Source: an uncultured Actinomycetes bacterium (GTDB lineage Bacteria > Actinomycetota > Thermoleophilia > Gaiellales > F1-60-MAGs149). Taken from it: a stretch of 5,296 nt of DNA. A model generated the notes under the pieces. That model saw nothing but the letters and a program-made list of their open reading frames with translations. It was not told the origin of the DNA and did no database searches. Location of the stretch: the NCBI GenBank assembly GCA_903873565.1, contig CAIQOY010000120.1, positions 1 through 5,296 on the forward strand, in the 5' to 3' direction. Below, piece after piece: positions 1-4,685 of this stretch. Each line of letters opens with the position of its first letter. The stretch's first letter is position 1. Made by a program: the position numbers and the translations under genes.

Positions 1-125
1 ACCAGGCTGACCCAGTAGGCGTCGGCGATCGCGCGCGCCGAGGCGGCGGTCGGCGGCACCACGGGGTGCGCGGGGCTCAGCCAGTACTCGCTGTGCTGAT
101 TGGCGACGCTCGACCAGTACTCCAC
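1..125 (-). CDS. Unrecognised protein, N-terminal fragment (runs off the left edge)
   Basis: This is the beginning of a minus-strand gene whose remainder lies outside the window. From a GTG at 125-123 the frame stays open for 41 codons to the edge, and only one codon (AAT, Asn9) lacks G or C in the third position, which strongly favours real coding. The start is supported by an AAGAAGGA ribosome-binding sequence ending four bases before the GTG. The visible peptide is rich in aromatic residues: it opens V/M-E-Y-W-S-S, repeats E-Y-W at about residues 13-15, has a proline-rich stretch (HPVVPP) near 20-25, and ends with A-Y-W-V-S-L. No signal peptide or known motif is seen in this part. It starts 34 bases after the btpA-family stop on the same strand, so it is probably the second gene of that operon. 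I do not recognise the family and assign no function. Confidence 0.6.
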   Translation of the reverse strand, partial: MEYWSSVANQHSEYWLSPAHPVVPPTAASARAIADAYWVSL

Positions 126-159
126 GTCGTCCTTCTTCGCACGCGGAGGCCGCGCGGCG

Positions 160-1020
160 CTAGGCGCGCGCGTCGGCGATCCGCTCGAGGTGGTGCTCGC
201 GGGCCACCCGCGTCAGCTCCACCATGCGCCGCGCGCGGTCGGGGTCGACGCGGTTGGCGGTCTTGCCGTCCACCTTCAGCGAGGTGCCGACGATGATCCC
301 GTCGGCGGTCTCGAGGATGCGCTCGGCCGTGTCGTGGCGGACGCCCGTGTTGGCCAGCACCGGCAGGTCGGGGCAGGCCGCCTTGGCCTCCTCGAGGTCG
401 GCGAAGCGGAACGCGGAGCCGGCGCGCGGGCCGGAGATCAGCGCGGCCTCGCAGCCGAAGAAGCGCGCGCCCTGCGCGCGGTCGGCGACGGTGCGCGAGC
501 CGAGCGGCGACGCGAACTCGGGCGTCAGGTTCGTGAAGACGGCGATGTCGTCCGCGCCGATCGAGTGGCGGTACGAGAAGGCGGCGCCCGGGTCGGGGCG
601 CAGCTGGCCCATGTCCGACTCGTAGACGCCGACGAAGACCTCGCGCACGAAGCGGGCGCCGACGGCGCGCCCGACCGCGAGCGTCGCGAACGGGTCCCAG
701 AGCATGTCGATGCCGAGCGGCCGCTCGATCTCCGGCTCGATCTCGCCGACCACGGCGGCCATGGCGGTGGCCTGCTCCATCGTGACCTCGACGCGGTACG
801 GGAGGTCGCCCTCGTTGCAGAACAGGATCGCGTCGACGCCCGCCTCCTGGCAGACCAGCGCGTCGTGGCGGGCCGCCTCGACGATCGGGCGCATGCCGGC
901 CTCGCGGTCGAAGGCCGGGGAGCCCGGCAGCGCGAGCAGGTGCACGACGCCGATCAGCGGCTTCGGCACGCCGAAGACCCGCTCCAGCGCCATGTCCGCG
1001 AGCGTTCCGGTCCCCTCCAT
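160..1020 (-). CDS. BtpA/SgcQ family TIM-barrel protein
   Basis: A 286-aa soluble protein of the BtpA/SgcQ family. Family-typical segments are K-PLIGVVHL at residues 20-27 followed by LPGSP (31-35), GVDAILFCNEGDLPY (61-75), GIDMLWDP (103-110), and a C-terminal phosphate-site-like stretch GIIVGTSLKVDGKTANRVD (241-259). The family fold is a TIM barrel. Cyanobacterial BtpA is needed for photosystem I accumulation, while SgcQ sits in an enterobacterial sugar-related cluster. In non-photosynthetic bacteria the reaction is not settled, and nothing here suggests photosynthesis. I chose ATG 1020 because a promoter-like pair (TTGCGG, 18-base spacer, TACCCT) ends six bases before it, which fits a leaderless message. 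There is no good Shine-Dalgarno. An ATG at 993 (277 aa, MALERVFG) is the main alternative and would retain all conserved segments. The length suits the family. The following gene on the same strand is unrecognised, so the substrate stays open. Confidence 0.88.
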   Translation of the reverse strand: MEGTGTLADMALERVFGVPKPLIGVVHLLALPGSPAFDREAGMRPIVEAARHDALVCQEAGVDAILFCNEGDLPYRVEVTMEQATAMAAVVGEIEPEIERPLGIDMLWDPFATLAVGRAVGARFVREVFVGVYESDMGQLRPDPGAAFSYRHSIGADDIAVFTNLTPEFASPLGSRTVADRAQGARFFGCEAALISGPRAGSAFRFADLEEAKAACPDLPVLANTGVRHDTAERILETADGIIVGTSLKVDGKTANRVDPDRARRMVELTRVAREHHLERIADARA

Positions 1021-1026
1021 GCCGTG

Positions 1027-1056
1027 AGGGTACCCGGCGCGCGGGTGGCGCCGCAA
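1027..1056 (-). promoter_or_regulatory. Probable leaderless promoter of the btpA-family gene
   Basis: Reading the minus strand, TTGCGG (1056-1051) is followed after 18 bases by TACCCT (1032-1027), which fits the actinobacterial TAnnnT -10 pattern. Six bases later comes the ATG at 1020, so transcription would begin at or next to the start codon. This explains the lack of a ribosome-binding site. No experiment supports it; the call rests on spacing and motif match. Confidence 0.5.
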
Positions 1057-1066
1057 CCGGGTACCC
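1028..1066. repeat. Perfect 10-bp inverted repeat, candidate operator
   Basis: GGGTACCCGG (1028-1037) is mirrored exactly by CCGGGTACCC (1057-1066), with a 19-base spacer. Each arm also contains the 8-base palindrome GGGTACCC (1028-1035 and 1059-1066). The two palindrome centres are 31 bp apart, about three helical turns, so two bound dimers would face the same side of the DNA. The left palindrome covers most of the proposed btpA -10 and the right arm abuts the proposed -35, as expected for a repressor site. It could also act on the divergent gene starting at 1113. The binding protein is unknown. Confidence 0.5.
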
Positions 1067-1100
1067 CGCAGCCGCGGCGCGGCGCGGCCCCGCGCCGTGG

Positions 1101-1106
1101 CAGACT
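1101..1106 (+). promoter_or_regulatory. Weak -10-like element before the 164-aa gene
   Basis: CAGACT keeps the A2 and T6 of the TAnnnT -10 pattern and lies exactly six bases before the ATG at 1113. This is the same geometry as the proposed leaderless promoters of the btpA-family and decarboxylase genes. No convincing -35 is visible 17-18 bases upstream and there is no Shine-Dalgarno, so the call is tentative. Confidence 0.25.
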
Positions 1107-1112
1107 GCCGCC

Positions 1113-1607
1113 ATGGCCGAGTTGCTCGAGCTGCCCGACGGCGCCGGCGCGGTCGACCCCGCCGAGCTCGGCTTCGCGTGCGGCCTGATCCGCCTCGCCG
1201 TGGTCGGCGCCGACGGGCACCCCCTCGACTTCTCCGGGGACGCGGTGCGCGAGGCGATCACGGGCGCGCTGGCCGCCGACCCGTTCGACCCGCTGCCCGC
1301 CGACGCCCTGCGGCCGTTCGCCCCTGCCGCCCTCGCCGCGCTCGAGGCCGCCGTGCCCGGCCACCCCGAGCTGGACCGGCTGGCGCCGCTCTGGCGGCCG
1401 CGCCTGATGGCCCTCGCCGGGCGCCAGGGCGAGCTGACGGGCGAGGAGGCCGTGATCCTGCGCTTCGAGGAGCGGCTGCGCGAGCTCAAGCGCGGCATGG
1501 CCGAGGCGGAGGCCGCGGGCGACGAGGACCGCCGCGAGGCCCTGCACGCCAAGTACATCGAGGTCGGCACGACCTACGCCGGACGGCTGGCGGCCCGTGG
1601 CGGCTGA
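1113..1607 (+). CDS. Unrecognised 164-aa protein, first gene of the tilS-hpt operon
   Basis: A soluble, Ala/Leu/Glu-rich 164-aa protein with no signal peptide, membrane segment, cysteine motif or nucleotide-binding loop that I can see. The N-terminal half (about residues 15-105) looks globular, with a hydrophobic strand-like segment GLIRLAVVGADG near 24-35 and several proline-bounded helices. The last third (about 109-156) is a charged helical stretch with heptad-like leucines (EERLRELKRGMAEAEAAG, then REALHAKYIEVGTTY), which could form a helical hairpin or coiled coil. The ATG at 1113 is the only reasonable start near the promoter region and lacks a Shine-Dalgarno, as for a leaderless gene. 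The 3' end overlaps the tilS start by 11 bases, so the two are translationally coupled. Third-position GC is high throughout and the protein ends cleanly, so the gene is credible although the family is unknown to me. Confidence 0.8.
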   Translation: MAELLELPDGAGAVDPAELGFACGLIRLAVVGADGHPLDFSGDAVREAITGALAADPFDPLPADALRPFAPAALAALEAAVPGHPELDRLAPLWRPRLMALAGRQGELTGEEAVILRFEERLRELKRGMAEAEAAGDEDRREALHAKYIEVGTTYAGRLAARGG

Positions 1608-2523
1608 CGTCGCCGACCGCATCGCGGCCCGCGCCGCCGCGCTCGGCCTCGGCCCCGGCGCGCCCGTGACCGCGCTGGTCTCGGGCGGCGCCGACTCCAC
1701 CCTGCTGCTCGTCAGCCTCGCCGAGCTCGGCTGCGCCGTGCACGCCGTGCACGTCGCCCACGGGCTGCGCGGCGAGGAATCCGCGGCGGACGCGGACGCC
1801 TGCCGCGCCCTCGCCGAGCGCCTCGGCGCCCCGCTCGCGATCGTCGACGGCCGGGTCGCCCCCGGCGGCAACCTCGAGGCGCGCCTGCGCGACGCGCGCC
1901 GCGCGGCGGCCCTCGCCCACGCGGGCGACGACCCGATCGCCACGGGCCACACGCTGTCCGACCGCGCCGAGACCGTGCTCTACCGGCTGGCGGCGTCCGG
2001 CTCGCCGCGCGGGCTGGCCGCCCTGCCGCCGCGCGACGGGCGCTGGCTGCGCCCCCTGATCGACTGCTCGCGCGACGAGGTCCGCCGCGAGCTGGTGCGG
2101 CGCGGCGTCACGTGGCGCGACGATCCGACCAACGCGGAGCCCGGGCCGGCCCGCAACCGCATCCGCCTCGACGTGCTGCCGGCCCTCGCCCAGGCCCACC
2201 CGGGCGCCGAGCGCAACCTCGCCCGCGCCGCGCTCCTCGCCGACGACGAGCGGGCGCTCCTCGACGAGCTCGCCGACGGCCTGATCGACCCCGACGGCGG
2301 CGTGCCGACCGGCCCCTTGGCCGCCGCCCCGCCCGCGCTCGCCCGCCTCGCCCTGCGCCGCGCGGCCGCCCGCCAGGGGCTCACGCTGGGCCACGACGAC
2401 GTCGAGGCGCTGCGCACGTCCCCCCGGCGCCGTACGCTGCCGGGCGCGGGCATGGCCGACGTCGACTCTCACCGGATCCGCTTCCTGCCGCCCGGCGCCG
2501 GCCGCCGCGAGGGCGCCGCGTGA
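1597..2523 (+). CDS. tilS: tRNA(Ile)-lysidine synthetase TilS
   Basis: TilS is an ATP-dependent ligase that joins lysine to cytidine-34 of tRNA-Ile(CAU), changing both codon reading (AUA) and charging identity. The 308-aa product has the N-type ATP pyrophosphatase P-loop SGGADS at residues 29-34, then VAHGLRGEESAADADAC (53-69), the segment ATGHTLSDRAETVLYRL (115-131), and the late core signature DPTN...RNRIR (176-190). After residue 200 an alanine-rich helical region replaces the larger C-terminal domains of E. coli TilS (about 430 aa); short forms are usual in actinobacteria. One oddity is that the usual D-D-Q of the H-x-x-D-D-Q segment reads S121-D122-R123. The GTG at 1597 is the start that leaves a short leader before the P-loop and lies inside the end of the preceding gene (11-base overlap), implying coupling. 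The stop overlaps the hpt start by four bases. Confidence 0.93.
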   Translation: MAADVADRIAARAAALGLGPGAPVTALVSGGADSTLLLVSLAELGCAVHAVHVAHGLRGEESAADADACRALAERLGAPLAIVDGRVAPGGNLEARLRDARRAAALAHAGDDPIATGHTLSDRAETVLYRLAASGSPRGLAALPPRDGRWLRPLIDCSRDEVRRELVRRGVTWRDDPTNAEPGPARNRIRLDVLPALAQAHPGAERNLARAALLADDERALLDELADGLIDPDGGVPTGPLAAAPPALARLALRRAAARQGLTLGHDDVEALRTSPRRRTLPGAGMADVDSHRIRFLPPGAGRREGAA

Positions 2524-3062
2524 GCGGCCGCCACCCCGCGCTGCGCGCGCCGCTCCTGACGGAGGCGCAGATCCGCGAGCGCGTGGCGGCGCTCGGCCGC
2601 GAGATCACCGAGGCGTACGCCGGCCGCGAGCTCACGATCACCTGCGTCCTCAAGGGCGGCTTCATCTTCCTCGCCGACCTCGTGCGCGCCATCGAGGTGC
2701 CCTGCACGATGGACTTCATGGTCATCTCGTCGTACGGGATGGGCACGCGCTCCTCGGGCGTCGTGCGGATCCTCAAGGACCTCGACGCGCCGATCGACGG
2801 CAAGGACGTCCTCGTGGTCGAGGACATCGTGGACTCGGGCCTGACCCTGTCGTACCTCCTGCGCAACCTCGAGACGCGGCGGCCCGCCTCGCTCGAGGTC
2901 TGCTCGCTGCTGTCGAAGCCCGGCCGCCACGACAACGACGTGCCGATCCGCTTCGTGGGCTTCGAGATCCCCGACGACTTCGTGGTCGGCTACGGGCTCG
3001 ACGCCGGCGAGCGCTTCCGCGAGCTGCCCGAGATCTGGACCGTCGACGAGACGCGGCTCTAG
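2520..3062 (+). CDS. hpt: Hypoxanthine phosphoribosyltransferase
   Basis: This cytosolic purine salvage enzyme joins hypoxanthine (often also guanine) to PRPP to give IMP or GMP. The 180-aa protein has the usual length and landmarks: VLKGGFIFLADL (43-54), SSYG (70-73), the PRPP-binding loop VLVVEDIVDSGLTL (97-110) with the paired acidic E101-D102, a K133-containing segment near LLSKPGR, and FVVGYGLD (154-161) near the base-binding site. The GTG start at 2520 forms a GTGA overlap with the tilS stop and gives the normal N-terminus (LLTEAQIRERVAALG). The frame is open further upstream to 2112, but that stretch lies inside tilS and is not part of the protein. tilS-hpt is a familiar actinobacterial order, often followed by ftsH. 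Here the next gene runs in the opposite direction and shares the stop tetranucleotide. Confidence 0.95.
   Translation: MSGRHPALRAPLLTEAQIRERVAALGREITEAYAGRELTITCVLKGGFIFLADLVRAIEVPCTMDFMVISSYGMGTRSSGVVRILKDLDAPIDGKDVLVVEDIVDSGLTLSYLLRNLETRRPASLEVCSLLSKPGRHDNDVPIRFVGFEIPDDFVVGYGLDAGERFRELPEIWTVDETRL
3059..3062. other. Shared CTAG: overlapping stop codons of convergent genes
   Basis: The palindrome CTAG supplies TAG to hpt on the plus strand (3060-3062) and TAG to the siroheme decarboxylase gene on the minus strand (3061-3059). The two coding regions therefore touch with no intergenic space. Each transcript must end inside the other gene or beyond. Confidence 0.9.
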
Positions 3063-4084
3063 ACGAGCGCGAGGTGCGCCGCCTCCCAGGCGGACGCCTC
3101 CTCGTCGAAGTAGCGCAGGCGCGTCTTCTTGAACTCCTTGACGGAGTAGAGCACCGCGTACTCGTCGAGCCCGGTCTCCTCGGAGAGGGCGGCGAGGACG
3201 GCCTCGCACTCCTCCTTGTCGCGCCCGTGCGTCATCGAGAAGAGCCGGTACGGCCAGTCCGGGTAGACGGGCCGCTCGTAGCAGTGGGAGACGCCGCGGT
3301 AGGCGGCCATGATCCGGCCGGCCTCCTCGACGCGGTCCTCGCCGACGATCCAGACGCCCATGCCGTTCTGGAGGAAGCCGGCCTTGCGGTGGTTGAGCAC
3401 CGCGGCGAAGCGGCGCATGCGCCCGTCCTCGAGCATCTCGCGGCCCAGCGCCAGGAGCTCGTCGACCGTGAAGCCCTGCTCCTCGGCCAGCGGCACCAGC
3501 GGCTCGGGGATGGCGGGCAGGTCCTGCTGCAGCGCCCGCACGGCCGCGATCTCGCGATCGGTCGCCGGGCGCGACGGCGCCTCGAGGGTGGGCGCGCGGC
3601 GCGCCTTCTTCGCGGCCGGGTCGCGCCCGCCGACCATGTCGAGGTCGACGCCGATCTTGAAGAAGCGCAGCGCGGGCAGCGGGCGGATCGACTCGACGTC
3701 GGCCATCCGCCCGAGCAGCTCGATCGTGTCCTCGAGGCCGATCTGCGAGTCGGGCGGCACCGCCAGCGTGAACCAGAGGTCGAAGGCGTGCTCGCGCTCG
3801 TAGTTGTGCGTCACGCCCGGATGGGCGGAGAAGACGTCCGCGGCGAACTGCTGCTGGCCCGGCTTGGAGCGGGCCGCGACGAGGCTCGAGCGGTAGCCGA
3901 GCCGGCGCGTGTCGAAGATCGCGGAGATCTGCCGCACGACCCCCTCGCCGCGCAGGCCCGAGATGCGCTCGAGGAGGTCGTCCTCCGGCATCCCGACCTC
4001 GTCGGCGAGCGCCGCCCAGGGCCGCTCGACCAGCGGCAGCTCGTTCTGCAGGCGGTCGAGCAGGCGGCGGTCGGCGTCATCCAC
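3059..4084 (-). CDS. Fused siroheme decarboxylase (AhbA/NirD-like plus AhbB/NirL-like), Lrp/AsnC-type
   Basis: A 341-aa protein with two tandem Lrp/AsnC-like halves. The N-terminal half (about 5-150) has the winged helix with RRLLDRLQNELPLVERPW, then VRQISAIFD (50-58), the pocket motif T92-H93-N-Y95-E-R97, and RFFKIGVDLDM (140-150). A basic, proline-containing linker (about 151-174) leads to the second half (175-330) with RRFAAVLNHRKAGF (224-237), NGMGVW (240-245), S266-H267-C-Y269-E-R271, WPYRLFSMTHG (277-287) and YSVKEFKKTRLRYF (313-326). These are hallmarks of AhbA/AhbB and NirD/NirL enzymes, which remove two acetate carboxyls from siroheme to give 12,18-didecarboxysiroheme for heme d1 or siroheme-route heme b. 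AhbA and AhbB are often separate subunits; fused NirDL forms are known. The GTG start at 4084 is favoured by a TTGACA promoter placed for a leaderless message, and homology begins at once. An open extension to 4540 is antisense to the cytochrome gene. The downstream pathway is not shown here. Confidence 0.88.
   Translation of the reverse strand: MDDADRRLLDRLQNELPLVERPWAALADEVGMPEDDLLERISGLRGEGVVRQISAIFDTRRLGYRSSLVAARSKPGQQQFAADVFSAHPGVTHNYEREHAFDLWFTLAVPPDSQIGLEDTIELLGRMADVESIRPLPALRFFKIGVDLDMVGGRDPAAKKARRAPTLEAPSRPATDREIAAVRALQQDLPAIPEPLVPLAEEQGFTVDELLALGREMLEDGRMRRFAAVLNHRKAGFLQNGMGVWIVGEDRVEEAGRIMAAYRGVSHCYERPVYPDWPYRLFSMTHGRDKEECEAVLAALSEETGLDEYAVLYSVKEFKKTRLRYFDEEASAWEAAHLALV
3071..3100 (+). 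terminator. Possible U-less hairpin just after hpt
   Basis: Nine bases past the hpt stop, CCGCCT (3079-3084) and AGGCGG (3088-3093) form a perfect 6-bp stem with a CCC loop. GAGG (3071-3074) and CCTC (3097-3100) extend it across a small internal loop. No T-tract follows, so it would be at best a weak or non-canonical terminator for the tilS-hpt message. It lies in the last codons of the opposite-strand gene, and GC-rich coding DNA makes such hairpins easily by chance. Confidence 0.25.
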
Positions 4085-4090
4085 ACCCGT

Positions 4091-4119
4091 AGCGTCGGTG
4101 CCCTCGGCGCCCGTGTCAA
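4091..4119 (-). promoter_or_regulatory. Promoter of the siroheme decarboxylase gene, leaderless
   Basis: The minus strand has a consensus TTGACA (4119-4114), a 17-base spacer, and GACGCT (4096-4091), which keeps the A2 and T6 of a -10 box. Six bases later comes the GTG start at 4084, so the transcript should start at or beside the start codon. The perfect -35 is striking in such GC-rich DNA. There is no ribosome-binding site before the GTG, which agrees with leaderless translation. Confidence 0.6.
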
Positions 4120-4144
4120 ACCCCGTGCCGCCCGGCCCGGTCCG

Positions 4145-4153
4145 TGATAGCCT
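4145..4153 (+). promoter_or_regulatory. Extended -10 promoter of the cytochrome gene
   Basis: TGATAGCCT contains an extended -10 (TGN) followed by TAGCCT, matching TAnnnT. A start near 4160 would give a leader of about 46 bases. The -35 position (about 4125-4130, GTGCCG) is poor, which is tolerated at extended -10 promoters. The leader carries AGAAGG at 4189-4194, 11 bases before the ATG, as a somewhat distant ribosome-binding site. The promoter is divergent from that of the decarboxylase gene. Confidence 0.5.
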
Positions 4154-4205
4154 GCCCGCAGAAAGAGCAGGGACTCGTTCCCCCGAGCAGAAGGTCTCAC
4201 CCGCC

Positions 4206-4685
4206 ATGCACACGCCCCGCCTCCTCCTCATCCTGATCGCCCTCGGCGCCCTCGGCATGGGCGTCCTGACCGCCTGCGGCGGCGGCGACACGGAGGCCTC
4301 CGGCACCATCGGCGGCGAGGTCACGATCGGCACCGGCACCGTCGGCACCCCGGTCGACGGGGGCGAGGCCGCCGACGGCGGCGAGGCCGCGGCGACCACC
4401 GCGGAGGCCGAGGGCGGCGAGACCGCCGCGGCGGCCGGCGAGGGCGACGCGGCCGCGGGCGCGGCGGTCTGGGAGACCGGCGGCTGCGGCGGCTGCCACA
4501 CCCTGGCGGCGGCCGGCTCGGCCGGCAACGTCGGCCCCAACCTCGACGAGCTGAAGCCGTCCTACGACCAGGTGCTCGACATCGTCACCAACGGCCGCGG
4601 CGCGATGCCCGCCTTCTCGGGCCAGCTGTCCGAGGACGACATCAAGAACGTCTCGGCCTACGTGGCGCAGAGCGCCGGCCAGTAG
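4206..4685 (+). CDS. Lipoprotein c-type cytochrome, single heme
   Basis: A 159-aa secreted, membrane-anchored class I cytochrome c for electron transfer on the outer face of the membrane. Residues 1-24 form a lipoprotein signal: a short basic start (HTPR), a hydrophobic core, and the lipobox L21-T-A-C24, with Cys24 the expected lipid site. Residues 25 to about 85 are a low-complexity Gly/Ala/Glu/Thr linker with few hydrophobic residues. The heme domain follows: C94-G-G-C97-H98 binds heme c, NVGPNLDEL (108-116) is typical of small cytochromes, and M134 in GAMPAF is the likely sixth ligand, before a C-terminal helix (EDDIKNVSAYVAQ). It resembles c6/c551-like or cbb3-type small cytochrome domains; the partner oxidase or reductase is not in view. 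The ATG at 4206 is fixed by the signal peptide. The gene is divergent from the siroheme decarboxylase gene and its stop overlaps the next start by one base. Confidence 0.92.
   Translation: MHTPRLLLILIALGALGMGVLTACGGGDTEASGTIGGEVTIGTGTVGTPVDGGEAADGGEAAATTAEAEGGETAAAAGEGDAAAGAAVWETGGCGGCHTLAAAGSAGNVGPNLDELKPSYDQVLDIVTNGRGAMPAFSGQLSEDDIKNVSAYVAQSAGQ
4356..4391 (+). repeat. Tandem 18-bp repeat in the cytochrome linker
   Basis: Two adjacent 18-base units (4356-4373 and 4374-4391) differ at only two third-codon positions, and each encodes D-G-G-E-A-A (residues 51-56 and 57-62). They sit in the flexible linker between the lipid anchor and the heme domain, so changes in unit number would alter linker length without harming the heme fold. 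Confidence 0.75.

Noticed and set aside
100..1188. A 362-codon plus-strand open frame opposite the btpA-family gene
   Set aside because: Its composition is typical of a complementary-strand shadow, and the opposite frame has clear BtpA-family motifs.
77..1570. A 497-codon minus-strand open frame spanning the btpA-family gene and the 164-aa gene
   Set aside because: It is arginine/alanine/proline-rich with no motifs, runs antisense to the 164-aa gene and out of frame through the BtpA-family gene. High GC alone produces such stop-free shadows.
954..2472. Long minus-strand open frames opposite the 164-aa gene and tilS (954-1952 and 1486-2472)
   Set aside because: TilS motifs on the plus strand identify the real gene; the antisense frames have low-complexity Arg/Gly content and no recognisable domain.
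2112..2519. An N-terminal extension of hpt starting at 2112
   Set aside because: This stretch is inside tilS in another frame and is arginine/proline-rich; the hpt family N-terminus begins at the GTG at 2520, coupled to the tilS stop.
3074..4147. A 357-codon plus-strand open frame opposite the siroheme decarboxylase gene
   Set aside because: It has no motifs and a skewed composition; the minus strand has two full AhbA/AhbB-like domains.
3909..4205. An N-terminal extension of the cytochrome to 3909
   Set aside because: The lipoprotein signal peptide places the start at ATG 4206, and the upstream part is antisense to the decarboxylase gene.
4085..4540. An N-terminal extension of the decarboxylase to 4540
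   Set aside because: It would be antisense to the cytochrome gene and read through the divergent promoters; homology begins at the GTG at 4084.
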